DNA of 9,380 nucleotides from Clostridia bacterium (GTDB lineage: Bacteria; Bacillota_A; Clostridia; Christensenellales; Borkfalkiaceae), in NCBI GenBank assembly GCA_017462425.1, contig JAFTRD010000178.1:1-9380 (forward strand). Direction: 5' to 3'. Below, one piece after another: positions 1 to 5,875 of the stretch. A program made the position numbers and the translations under genes. The notes under the pieces are model-generated. The model did no database searches, was not told the DNA's origin, and saw nothing but the letters and a program-made list of their open reading frames with translations. Within the stretch, counting starts at the first letter, position 1, and every line of letters starts with the position of its first letter.

Positions 1-975
1 GCCGTGCGTGAATACAGCGCTGTCAAAGGGAAGTTTGTGTACTACGGCGGTTAAAAACTCCGCCTGAAAATCCATACTGCCCAAATGGTCGGGATGTTCT
101 TCCACGTTGGAGCAATAGCCGATAATGCCGTTGACCAGGTTGAACGAGCGCTCCTCGTCGATAAACCGTTCCCAGTTGTTCAGCGTGCAGATTACCTTTT
201 CTCCGTCCACGGGGAACTTTTGCTCGGGCGAAATGCCCTGATAGGAACGCATTTCACGGTTGATATCGCTACGGGTCTTGTTCCTGCCCACGATAATCTG
301 ATTGGCTTTGCAAAATAGCCGCTTGCGCTCCGCAGGCGTTAAAAAGTTTTTCGGAATGACCATGGCGCTATCGCCGTAGTTGCCGTAGCCGATATATTCC
401 CCTTTTCTTGCCATTTGCGCCAGCTGAATGATGGGATTGTCCTTCTCCTGCCGCACGATTTCCGTCAGCTGATAATCGGGCTCCTCCAATAAAATATTAC
501 TGCCGTTGACGGGCGGCAGCTGCGCATTATCGCCGCAGAACAGGCATTTCACCTTATAGCTCAATAAATCACGTAGAATGAGATTATCCACCATGGAGCT
601 CTCGTCTATGACGATAAGGCGGATACTCTCTCCTATTTTTTCCTTTTTCAGAAAGCTCAAGCGGCTCTTTCTTACCACCTCGCCGTCCTCGTTGATTTCA
701 AAATCGTCGTCATCACGCACGTAGATAAGCGAATGAATGGTAGACGCAGGCGTGCCGTTTTTCACCAGTACGCTTGCCGCCTTGCCCGTGGGCGCAACGA
801 ATACCGCCTCTTTGCCCACTTCCAGACCCAAGCCCTCTACCACACGCTTTAAAAGAAAAGTCTTGCCCGTCCCTGCGTAGCCCGACAGAATAAACACCTG
901 ATCGTCCGTGTTTAAATACCATTCTCGTATTAATTTTTCCGCATTCCGCTGATCGGAGGTCAAAACTTCTTCCAT
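1..975 (-). CDS. Superfamily 1B DNA helicase, Dda/RecD-like (partial, C-terminus off window)
   Basis: ATP-driven DNA helicase of the RecD/Dda/Pif1 group (COG0507-like), expected to unwind DNA 5'-3' in repair or replication-fork rescue. The 325 visible residues hold the helicase motifs in order: Walker A GYAGTGKT at 32-39 (Lys38), motif Ia APTGKAA at 61-67, TIHS at 79-82, Walker B VIDESSMVD at 122-130 (Asp124, Glu125), motif III GDNAQLPPV at 148-156, and LTEIVRQ at 170-176 with a likely arginine finger (Arg175). No long N-terminal domain precedes Walker A, so it is closer to Dda-type proteins than to full RecD2. The frame stays open to base 1; the later SF1 motifs lie outside. ATG at 975 is chosen because the frame is closed by TAA shortly upstream and only a TTG lies between. 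There is no Shine-Dalgarno sequence, and a TATAAT ends 6 bases upstream, so the mRNA may be leaderless. It follows the spore-coat operon but is separated from it by a terminator. The helicase class is secure; the exact subfamily is inferred. Confidence 0.93.
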   Translation of the reverse strand, partial: MEEVLTSDQRNAEKLIREWYLNTDDQVFILSGYAGTGKTFLLKRVVEGLGLEVGKEAVFVAPTGKAASVLVKNGTPASTIHSLIYVRDDDDFEINEDGEVVRKSRLSFLKKEKIGESIRLIVIDESSMVDNLILRDLLSYKVKCLFCGDNAQLPPVNGSNILLEEPDYQLTEIVRQEKDNPIIQLAQMARKGEYIGYGNYGDSAMVIPKNFLTPAERKRLFCKANQIIVGRNKTRSDINREMRSYQGISPEQKFPVDGEKVICTLNNWERFIDEERSFNLVNGIIGYCSNVEEHPDHLGSMDFQAEFLTAVVHKLPFDSAVFTHG

Positions 976-981
976 GGTTTT

Positions 982-1010
982 ATTATACAACGATTATACG
1001 AAAATTGCAA
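982..1010 (-). promoter_or_regulatory. Sigma-A-type promoter of the helicase, predicts a leaderless mRNA
   Basis: On the minus strand TTGCAA (1010-1005) is followed after exactly 17 bases by TATAAT (987-982). Only six bases (AAAACC) separate the -10 box from the ATG at 975, so the usual +1, about seven bases past the -10, falls on the A of the start codon. No AGGAGG-like site exists between promoter and gene. A second TATAAT overlaps the spacer but has no -35 at the right distance. Confidence 0.75.
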
Positions 1011-1042
1011 ACATTCGTTTATGCTTTGTGGAATAATTTATT

Positions 1043-1072
1043 AAAAAATCCGTCTGCCACGGGGACAAACGG
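1043..1072 (-). terminator. Intrinsic terminator of the spore-coat operon
   Basis: Read on the minus strand, CCGTTTG and CAGACGG form a 7-bp stem (one G-U pair) around a 9-base loop, followed by a run of six T after one A. It starts about ten bases after the stop codon at 1083. The stem pairs fully only as minus-strand RNA (the plus strand has a C-A mismatch) and the T run lies on the minus side, so the direction is clear. Confidence 0.8.
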
Positions 1073-1082
1073 AAAAAAATTT

Positions 1083-1376
1083 TTATTTTTGCGCCAGTTG
1101 TTTTTCTATTTTTTTAAAGGAATCTATTTTTGCATCCAGCTGCTGCTTTTGTACGGGTTGCGTCTGATAGTAACCACGGGTCTGCATTTCCTCGAATACC
1201 GAAAACTGACCGTTTGCGCAGTCGGTATAATTCCGCATCAGCTCCTTGCGCAGCGTTTTGTTGCTGCCCTCCTTTAACGCCGTAGCGTAAAAGCCCATCA
1301 GCTGTTTTTCGCAGTCCAGCATATCCTGAAGGGAATCCTGCTCGTTTAAAGTAATATCCCGTTTGGTCTGTTTCAT
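1083..1376 (-). CDS. Spore coat protein, CotF-like domain
   Basis: 97-residue protein with the helical pattern of the Coat F domain (ferritin-like bundle): an acidic helix with DMLDCEKQLMGFYATAL, a second helix with KTLRKELMRNYTDC, then the family-typical QFSVFEEMQTRGYY stretch, and a Lys/Gln-rich helical tail. Coat F proteins are structural parts of the spore coat or its inner layers in Bacillus and Clostridia. Its ATG overlaps the stop of the upstream small coat gene (ATGA, 1373-1376), and its ribosome binding site GGAGGT lies inside the end of that gene, so the two are almost certainly translationally coupled. A terminator follows. Two cysteines (CEKQ, TDCA) could crosslink, but that is speculation. 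The family assignment is by motif recognition and is fairly secure. Confidence 0.82.
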   Translation of the reverse strand: MKQTKRDITLNEQDSLQDMLDCEKQLMGFYATALKEGSNKTLRKELMRNYTDCANGQFSVFEEMQTRGYYQTQPVQKQQLDAKIDSFKKIEKQLAQK

Positions 1377-1570
1377 AAGCTACCTCCGTTTAAAATGGTC
1401 AATAAATTATTAAACCTGCATTCGTGCTGGTCTGCGATTGCGCTCATTTTGGCGCTTAAGTCGATATCGGTTAGGGTGTTTGCGTACACTCTGGCTTTTT
1501 TACACGCCATCTGCTCGCCCGTCATCAAGTGTGAAATAACTTCCAAATCTTTTGCCGTTAATTGGGTCAT
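1373..1570 (-). CDS. Small spore coat-like protein, partner of the CotF-domain protein
   Basis: 65-residue protein, mostly two predicted helices: LTAKDLEVISHLMTGEQMAC and a second that runs through ISAIADQHECRFNNLL-type spacing (LSAKMSAIADQHECRFNNL). It resembles the short partner often placed just before a CotF-domain gene in Clostridia, as if the four-helix coat fold were divided over two chains. Start ATG at 1570 is preceded by AAGGAGGT (1588-1581) with a 10-base spacer. The gene ends within the ATGA overlap of the next gene, indicating one operon. I see no convincing sigma-E, sigma-K or sigma-A promoter between the nth terminator and this start. A spore-coat role is inferred from the neighbour and from sequence resemblance. 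Confidence 0.75.
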   Translation of the reverse strand: MTQLTAKDLEVISHLMTGEQMACKKARVYANTLTDIDLSAKMSAIADQHECRFNNLLTILNGGSL

Positions 1571-1628
1571 GGTATGACTTACCTCCTTGCTTTGATTATT
1601 TTGCCTCAGCTACGAGCTTTTTATGTAT

Positions 1629-1663
1629 AAAAAAATAAAACCGCAGCGGGAAAAAGACTGCGG
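1629..1663 (-). terminator. Intrinsic terminator downstream of nth
   Basis: Minus-strand CCGCAG (1663-1658) and CTGCGG (1646-1641) form a perfect 6-bp stem around an 11-base loop, followed by TTTTATTTTTTT. It begins nine bases after the nth stop. The plus-strand reading also has a T run (five T), so it could work both ways, but no plus-strand gene enters from the left. Confidence 0.85.
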
Positions 1664-1672
1664 TTTTTAAAA

Positions 1673-2308
1673 TTATTTCTTTTCTTTGTAATATTTACAC
1701 CACGACTTTAAAGTGCAATTTTGGCAATCGGGCTTTTGGGAATGACACACCCTTCTGCCGTGATAGATGAGCCAATGGTGCGCCTTGGACCATAAGTTTT
1801 TGGGTATTGCCTGCATTAGTTGCAACTCGGTTTTTTCGGGCGTAGCAGCCGCAGCCAGTCCCAAACGGTTGGAAACACGGAATACGTGCGTATCCACGGC
1901 GATGGCGTCGCCGCCGAAGGCTACGGAATAGACTACGTTTGCCGTTTTGCGACCAACGCCTGCAAGCGTTTGTAGATCTTTTAGATTATCGGGTACGTTG
2001 CCGCCGAATTTTTCTATAATATCCCTGCTTGCCGATAAAATATGCTCGGCTTTCATGCGGTAAAAACCGCAGGAATAAATTTTTTGCTCCAACTCTGCCT
2101 GCGTTAAAGCGAGCATTGTCTGCGGCGTATTGTGTTCCTTGAAAAGCTCTGCTGTGACCTTATTCACCCGCTCGTCCGTGCACTGCGCAGACAAGACCAC
2201 CGCCACCAACAGTTCAAAGGGCGTACGGTATTGAAGCGCCGGCTTCGCCTCGGGATAAAGCCGTTCCAATTCGGTTAAAATCTGCGTAGTTTTTTCTGAT
2301 TTTTTCAT
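1673..2308 (-). CDS. nth: Endonuclease III (DNA glycosylase / AP lyase)
   Basis: Base-excision-repair enzyme that removes oxidised pyrimidines and cuts the abasic site. The 211-residue protein is full length for the family. The helix-hairpin-helix LAGVGRKTA is at 115-123, with catalytic Lys121 and catalytic Asp139 in AVDTHVFR (E. coli Lys120 and Asp138). The C-terminal 4Fe-4S ligands Cys188, Cys195, Cys198 and Cys204 have exactly the family spacing C-X6-C-X2-C-X5-C. VLSAQCTDERVN at 38-49 is the usual substrate-pocket segment. The start is set at 2308 (MKKSEKTT), which matches family N-termini. The frame extends upstream, but those residues are unlike Nth and would cover the promoter. There is no ribosome binding site: TATAAT ends 6 bases before the ATG. 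DUF3343 lies 44 bases upstream on the same strand, so some read-through is possible. Confidence 0.97.
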   Translation of the reverse strand: MKKSEKTTQILTELERLYPEAKPALQYRTPFELLVAVVLSAQCTDERVNKVTAELFKEHNTPQTMLALTQAELEQKIYSCGFYRMKAEHILSASRDIIEKFGGNVPDNLKDLQTLAGVGRKTANVVYSVAFGGDAIAVDTHVFRVSNRLGLAAAATPEKTELQLMQAIPKNLWSKAHHWLIYHGRRVCHSQKPDCQNCTLKSWCKYYKEKK

Positions 2309-2314
2309 GGGTGC

Positions 2315-2343
2315 ATTATAGCACATTTGCCGTAAGATGGCAA
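2315..2343 (-). promoter_or_regulatory. Sigma-A-type promoter of nth, predicts a leaderless mRNA
   Basis: Minus strand TTGCCA (2343-2338), a 17-base spacer, then TATAAT (2320-2315), then GCACCC and the ATG. Spacing from -10 to ATG is six bases, identical to the helicase gene, so transcription should start at or within a base or two of the start codon. Confidence 0.75.
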
Positions 2344-2352
2344 GCCTTTTTT

Positions 2353-2607
2353 TTAAATGGACGTAAACACCTGTCTTCCCATGCGGTTTTCCCACGTATA
2401 CAGACCGACGAACGAGGAATATTTTGTATTACGCAGAATAAATTTTGCCTGCGCAAGAGCGTTAAAATTGAATTTTGCGCTTAAACCGCAACCGATCTTT
2501 GCCTCCTTGGGGGTATTCACCGCTTGTACGGTAACACCGTAACGCTGTAATCGAGAGAGAAAATCTATGGTCTGAGAACGGGAACGGAAAACCGCTAACA
2601 CTGTCAT
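2353..2607 (-). CDS. DUF3343 protein (putative Se/S carrier-like)
   Basis: 84-residue protein of the DUF3343 / Se_S_carrier family. It starts with a beta strand (MTVLAVFRS), has a helix (TIDFLSRLQRYG), a second strand (VTVQAVNTP), and the family hallmark TPKEAKIGCGLSAKF with conserved Cys40 followed by Gly. Family members are thought to carry persulfide or selenide on this cysteine, which is inferred in the literature from gene neighbourhoods with NifS-like enzymes and selenium-metabolism genes. Here the NifS-like gene is divergent, 71 bases away, which fits that role. The start at 2607 is preceded by AGGAAGGTG, 7 bases upstream of ATG; the frame upstream is open but not family-like. No selD, yedF or selenium-dependent hydroxylase gene is in the window, so sulfur versus selenium stays undecided. 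Confidence 0.85.
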   Translation of the reverse strand: MTVLAVFRSRSQTIDFLSRLQRYGVTVQAVNTPKEAKIGCGLSAKFNFNALAQAKFILRNTKYSSFVGLYTWENRMGRQVFTSI

Positions 2608-2610
2608 TAT

Positions 2611-2639
2611 TTTACACCTTCCTAAGTATGATATATAAC
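2611..2639 (+). promoter_or_regulatory. Promoter of the NifS-like gene
   Basis: TTTACA (2611-2616), a 17-base spacer, TATAAC (2634-2639); each hexamer matches five of six consensus bases. It gives a leader of about 33 bases carrying the GGAGGTG ribosome binding site. The -35 lies close to the divergent DUF3343 start. Confidence 0.55.
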
Positions 2640-2666
2640 ATAATATATAATATGAAAAAATACCAA
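2637..2666 (-). promoter_or_regulatory. Possible promoter of the DUF3343 gene
   Basis: Minus strand TTGGTA (2666-2661), an 18-base spacer, TATGTT (2642-2637); four of six matches each. The region is so AT-rich that other -10 boxes are possible. It overlaps the opposing promoter, so the two transcripts may compete. Confidence 0.3.
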
Positions 2667-2678
2667 CGGAGGTGTGTA

Positions 2679-3794
2679 ATGATTTACTTTGACAACGCAG
2701 CAACGGGCGGAAGAAAGCCCGACAGCGTGCTTTCCGCCGTAAACGCCGCTTTAAAACAGTGCGCAAACCCCGGCAGAAGCGGACATAAGCTCTCTTTGCA
2801 TTGCGCCTATATCGTGCAGAATACGAGAAACGCTTTGTCGGAATTTTTTGACGGCTACGGCTACGAGCGTACGGTATTCACCAAAAACTGTACGGAGGCG
2901 CTGAACCTTGCGCTCTTTTCCGCTTTAAAGGACGGCGGTCACGCCGTAACTACCTGTATGGAACATAATTCGGTACTACGTCCCCTTGATTTTTTGACAA
3001 GAACGGGGAAAGCGGACTATTCCGTAGCGCCCTTAAACGGGGAAGGCAACGTGGCCCCGGAGGCAATTTCCCGACTGATTCGAGCGGATACCAAAGCGGT
3101 AATCGTAACCGCTGCCTCCAACGTAACGGGCGCTGCGCCCGATCTTTTTGCCATTAAAAAGCTGTTGCCCGAAAACGTGCTTTTTATCTGCGACGGAGCG
3201 CAGGGCTGCGGACACATTCCCCTTTCTATGAAAAAATTGGGGCTGGACGCACTGTGCGTGGCGGGGCATAAGGGCATGCACGCCGTACAGGGCGCAGGCG
3301 TATTGCTGTTTTCCGAGCGGTTTAACCCCTCGCCCATACTCTTCGGCGGAACGGGCAGCGAGAGCTTCAATTTGGGCATGCCCCCCTTCTATCCCGATAT
3401 GCAGGAAAGCGGTACGCTGAACTTCCCTGCCGTCGCCTCTCTGTTTGAAGGTACGCTGTATGCAAAATTAAAGCTGAAAAGCGACGGCGAATACGTGTTG
3501 CGCCTGAGCGAGCTTTTGAGCGAAGGATTGGCCTCGAACCCAAAGATAAAGCTGTATTCCAAGCCCAACCCCTGCGGCATTATTGCCTTTGCGCATAAGG
3601 AGAAACAGTCGGAGGAGGTCGCCACGCTGCTTTCGGAAAACTTCTCCATTGCGGTACGGGGTGGATTACACTGCGCACCGCTCATACATCAGGCGTTGGG
3701 CACGGCGGAAAACGGACTGGTACGGGTATCCATTTCCGCATTCAATACACGGGAAGAAATTTTTGCGCTGATAAAGGCAATGCGGCGAATTTGA
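2679..3794 (+). CDS. NifS-like class V aminotransferase / cysteine desulfurase family protein
   Basis: 371-residue PLP enzyme, a normal length for NifS/CsdA-type proteins. The N-terminus IYFDNAATGGRKP is the family hallmark. PLP site: His96 in MEHNSVLRP stacks on the ring, Asp172 in CDGAQ contacts the pyridine nitrogen, and Lys198 in AGHKGMHA forms the Schiff base. The mobile catalytic cysteine is Cys332 in RGGLHCAP, as in group II desulfurases. ESGTLN at 243-248 is also typical. It most resembles the EF2568-type subfamily (TIGR01977), which often sits beside DUF3343 and, in some genomes, selenium-dependent molybdenum hydroxylase genes. It likely draws sulfur or selenium from cysteine or selenocysteine and passes it to a carrier such as the divergent DUF3343 protein. 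Start 2679 has GGAGGTG upstream. The frame extends back to 2628, but that part spans the promoter and ribosome binding site. Substrate preference is inferred. Confidence 0.9.
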   Translation: MIYFDNAATGGRKPDSVLSAVNAALKQCANPGRSGHKLSLHCAYIVQNTRNALSEFFDGYGYERTVFTKNCTEALNLALFSALKDGGHAVTTCMEHNSVLRPLDFLTRTGKADYSVAPLNGEGNVAPEAISRLIRADTKAVIVTAASNVTGAAPDLFAIKKLLPENVLFICDGAQGCGHIPLSMKKLGLDALCVAGHKGMHAVQGAGVLLFSERFNPSPILFGGTGSESFNLGMPPFYPDMQESGTLNFPAVASLFEGTLYAKLKLKSDGEYVLRLSELLSEGLASNPKIKLYSKPNPCGIIAFAHKEKQSEEVATLLSENFSIAVRGGLHCAPLIHQALGTAENGLVRVSISAFNTREEIFALIKAMRRI

Positions 3795-3816
3795 AAAGGA
3801 AATTAAAAAGAAACGT

Positions 3817-4167
3817 TTAAATTTTTTTGAGACGTTCTATGACCGTTTGAAATTTTCTGCGCTGATTTTCTTCCAGCATGGGCGAAAACTGCTTGTAAAA
3901 CAAGTCTATATCGGCGTTGGTTAGCGTTCCTGCGCGCTTGCCTGCCTCTGCCTGGCGTAAGATCTCTAAAAGCACCGAGGCCTCGCTTTTACCGTTGTAG
4001 GCGGCAAGGGCTTTTCTGGCAAGCTCCGCCGCCTCGCCCTCCGAGGGGAAGCCGTCGGGCATAGCGTTTTCTGCGTTCTCAACGTTTTTAGGGTTTCCTG
4101 CGCTTTTCTGCGGTTTGCCTGCATTTTGTTGTGCGTGGTTTTTTTGATAACTCTTAAAATCTTTCAT
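3817..4167 (-). CDS. Small hydrophilic protein of unknown function, possibly sporulation-linked
   Basis: 116 residues, no signal peptide or membrane helix. The first 40 residues are low complexity, rich in Asn, Gln, Lys and Ala, and probably disordered. Residues about 44-76 form an Ala/Glu-rich helix, and the C-terminal 40 residues (LTNADIDLFYKQFSPMLEEN, then a basic helix ending RLKKI) look like a small folded helical domain. I do not recognise a named family. Start 4167 has a strong AGAGGTGAT site. Its promoter region contains CATACAATA, which suits mother-cell sporulation sigma factors, and a spore-coat operon lies about 2.2 kb away, but a spore role is only a guess. It converges on the NifS-like gene with a 22-base gap and no clear terminator. 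Confidence 0.72.
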   Translation of the reverse strand: MKDFKSYQKNHAQQNAGKPQKSAGNPKNVENAENAMPDGFPSEGEAAELARKALAAYNGKSEASVLLEILRQAEAGKRAGTLTNADIDLFYKQFSPMLEENQRRKFQTVIERLKKI

Positions 4168-4184
4168 ATAATCACCTCTACGCC

Positions 4185-4213
4185 TATTGTATGAACCATT
4201 CCGTTTTTGCGTG
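4185..4213 (-). promoter_or_regulatory. Candidate sigma-K/sigma-E type promoter
   Basis: Minus strand CATACAATA (4193-4185) fits the sigma-K -10 pattern CATANNNTA and also the sigma-E form CATACANT. An AC dinucleotide (4212-4211), as in sigma-K -35 boxes, lies 17 bases upstream. The expected start leaves a leader of little more than ten bases holding just the AGAGGTGAT ribosome binding site. Short motifs, so support is moderate at best. Confidence 0.35.
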
Positions 4214-4214
4214 A

Positions 4215-4232
4215 CATATACTGTACTATATG
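4215..4232. repeat. 18-base near-palindrome over the start codon of the 4230 gene
   Basis: CATATA (4215-4220) and TATATG (4227-4232) are perfect inverted 6-base arms around CTGTAC, in which one more pair (T-A) matches. The right arm contains the ATG. The left arm abuts the -35 side of the divergent gene's candidate promoter. It could be an operator acting on both genes or an AT-rich coincidence. Confidence 0.35.
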
Positions 4233-4544
4233 AATACGGATAATTTACTTCTTATTTTGGTCTTTATTTTTACGCAGAATAAAAAGTTAATGGAAGACGT
4301 ACGTCCCGTTCTGGACTTTTTAGAGGAGCATAAGGGAGCGGTAGCCGTACTGCAACAGATGTTGAGCCAACAGGGCGGAAACGCCGCAGCATCCACTTCC
4401 CCCGAAGGATTGAATGAAAAAGACCGAGCCGGGCAAAAAGACGAAAAGCCCGAACGAGAAAAAACGCAATCCCCTTTACAGGGAATTGCGAACGACGATA
4501 TTTTAAACAGTATAAAAAGCTATCTTGCCGCTCAGGCAAAATAA
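4230..4544 (+). CDS. Small protein of unknown function
   Basis: 104 residues. A hydrophobic N-terminus (LLLILVFIFTQ, residues 6-16) is too short for a standard membrane span. A helix (DVRPVLDFLEEHKGAVAVLQ) follows, then a charged disordered middle (about 50-83), and a short C-terminal helix (DDILNSIKSYLAAQ). I recognise no family. There is no Shine-Dalgarno sequence. TATACT at 4217-4222 ends seven bases before the ATG, but no good -35 accompanies it, so a leaderless start is possible and less certain than for nth and the helicase. It diverges from the other small gene with 62 bases between starts, and its last 13 bases overlap the end of the S41 protease gene. A true gene seems likely, because the divergent arrangement and the protein-like composition agree. 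Confidence 0.65.
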   Translation: MNTDNLLLILVFIFTQNKKLMEDVRPVLDFLEEHKGAVAVLQQMLSQQGGNAAASTSPEGLNEKDRAGQKDEKPEREKTQSPLQGIANDDILNSIKSYLAAQAK

Positions 4545-5875
4545 TCGGCAACGATCTGACGCAGCATGGCGTCGCCGTAATCGACGTAGCCGTTGGAGGG
4601 AACGGCTACTGCGCCGTCCTCGGGTAAAATTCCACGGTCTTGAATACACGTATTGCTGATAGGCCAGTGCAAGGTAGCCGTGGTAAGCGTAACCGCCTCG
4701 CCCGTGAGGACGTTGGAATACGTGCTTTGCATAATGCCTTTGCCGTAGCTACGGGCGGAATCGCCTATTTGGGCAAGGAAAATATCCTCGTAATCGATAG
4801 TGCCGTAATCGAGCATAACGCCCAGTAAGGCTTCGGAGGCGGAGGCGGTGTTTTGGTTTACCAGCACCGAAATTTCCACGTCGTCGGAAAAATATTCGTC
4901 ATAGCGACTTTCATCGGCGTAATATATTCCCTGTTTGCCGCCCTTATATTGCGCAAACGTAACGGGGAATCTGCCGCCTTCTTCGTTTCGACAAAGATAC
5001 TCCGCCAAGTCGCAAAGCACGGACAAAAATCCGCCGCCGTTATTGCGCAGATCAAGCACCAAGCGTTTCTTGTTGCGGTTTTGAAAAACCTCCAGCACGC
5101 CCTCAAACTGTTCTGCCGCATCTCCGTAAAAGGAATCGAGGCGAACGTAGGCTGTATCGTCGGGTAAAAAGTCAAGCTGCGTTTCCCCTTGGGTTAACTG
5201 ATCGGCGTCCTTACCCGTAAAACGATAGGAGTTTGAAGAATCGGCGTAAAATACGTAGTTCTGGGTGTAAGCCGATTTGTATTGCACCGTATAATATTCA
5301 CCCTCGTCCTCGCTGCTTTTGGCTGCCTGTATAACGAATTGCTGTCCGTCCTTGAGCCCGGCGACAAATTGGGAAAACGTGCTCGATTGATAAACGGCTA
5401 CGTGTTCTTCATCCCAGCCGTAGCCAAGCATATACATACCCGCTTTCAATCCGCTCTCCTCCGCAGGAGAATTGCCGATAACACGGTAAATTTTCGTGTC
5501 ACCCGATTGCGTAAAAAAGGACAACCCGATACCGCTTTGACCGCCTGACTGACTGATTAACCGCGCTTCAAACGCTTCCGGCGTATAGTAAGCGGAATAA
5601 TCGTCCAGCAGGGCGTCCATTCCGTTATAGCCGAACAGCTCGTCAAACGTTGCCGAGGCAAGCGTTTTCTCGGGAATATCCTGATAATAATATTCCCTTA
5701 CCATATTTTTAATCCAATGAAGGGTACGGGAGGCGGGATCTTCCGTGTAATAGCGAAAAAAGTAGCCGCCGATAAAGGAAAGCGCTAGTAATAAGAGCGC
5801 TAAAAAGCCACAAAGAATACGTTGCCATACGTTATAATTTTTCTTTTGCGCTTGGTTTTGTGAAGAAGTATCCAT
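4532..5875 (-). CDS. Membrane-anchored PDZ/S41 family C-terminal processing protease
   Basis: 447-residue serine protease of the Ctp/tail-specific protease family. One N-terminal membrane helix (about 19-40) after a short basic cytoplasmic tail places the protease outside the membrane. A PDZ-like segment (GIGLSF at 115-120, then IGNSPAEESGLKAGM at 133-147) recognises C-termini of substrates. The S41 core includes VLDLRNNGGG at 273-282 and the catalytic triad Ser345 (TASASE), Lys379 (SYGKG) and Gln383. Ser-to-Lys spacing is 34, against 25 in B. subtilis CtpB and E. coli Prc, so there is a roughly 9-residue insertion. Relatives trim cell-envelope proteins and, in Bacillus, act in sporulation signalling; the substrate here is unknown. 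ATG at 5875 has GGGAGG 10 bases upstream; an in-frame TTG at 5914 lacks such a site. It overlaps the opposing small gene by 13 bases. Confidence 0.92.
   Translation of the reverse strand: MDTSSQNQAQKKNYNVWQRILCGFLALLLLALSFIGGYFFRYYTEDPASRTLHWIKNMVREYYYQDIPEKTLASATFDELFGYNGMDALLDDYSAYYTPEAFEARLISQSGGQSGIGLSFFTQSGDTKIYRVIGNSPAEESGLKAGMYMLGYGWDEEHVAVYQSSTFSQFVAGLKDGQQFVIQAAKSSEDEGEYYTVQYKSAYTQNYVFYADSSNSYRFTGKDADQLTQGETQLDFLPDDTAYVRLDSFYGDAAEQFEGVLEVFQNRNKKRLVLDLRNNGGGFLSVLCDLAEYLCRNEEGGRFPVTFAQYKGGKQGIYYADESRYDEYFSDDVEISVLVNQNTASASEALLGVMLDYGTIDYEDIFLAQIGDSARSYGKGIMQSTYSNVLTGEAVTLTTATLHWPISNTCIQDRGILPEDGAVAVPSNGYVDYGDAMLRQIVADYFA

Noticed and set aside
85..318. Plus-strand open frame opposite the helicase.
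   Set aside because: The helicase frame on the other strand has clear motifs; this frame has no ribosome binding site or recognisable protein.
1589..1630. Possible sporulation promoter for the coat operon (CATAAAAA near 1619-1626).
   Set aside because: Lacks the TA end of sigma-K/sigma-G -10 boxes and has no matching -35 at the right distance.
2309..2395. N-terminal extension of endonuclease III to 2395.
   Set aside because: It would run over the nth promoter and into the DUF3343 gene, has no ribosome binding site, and the residues do not resemble Nth.
3807..3836. AACGT/ACGTT inverted repeat with a T run between the converging NifS-like and small genes.
   Set aside because: Only a 5-bp stem, and the T run sits in the loop rather than after the stem, so it does not make an intrinsic terminator.
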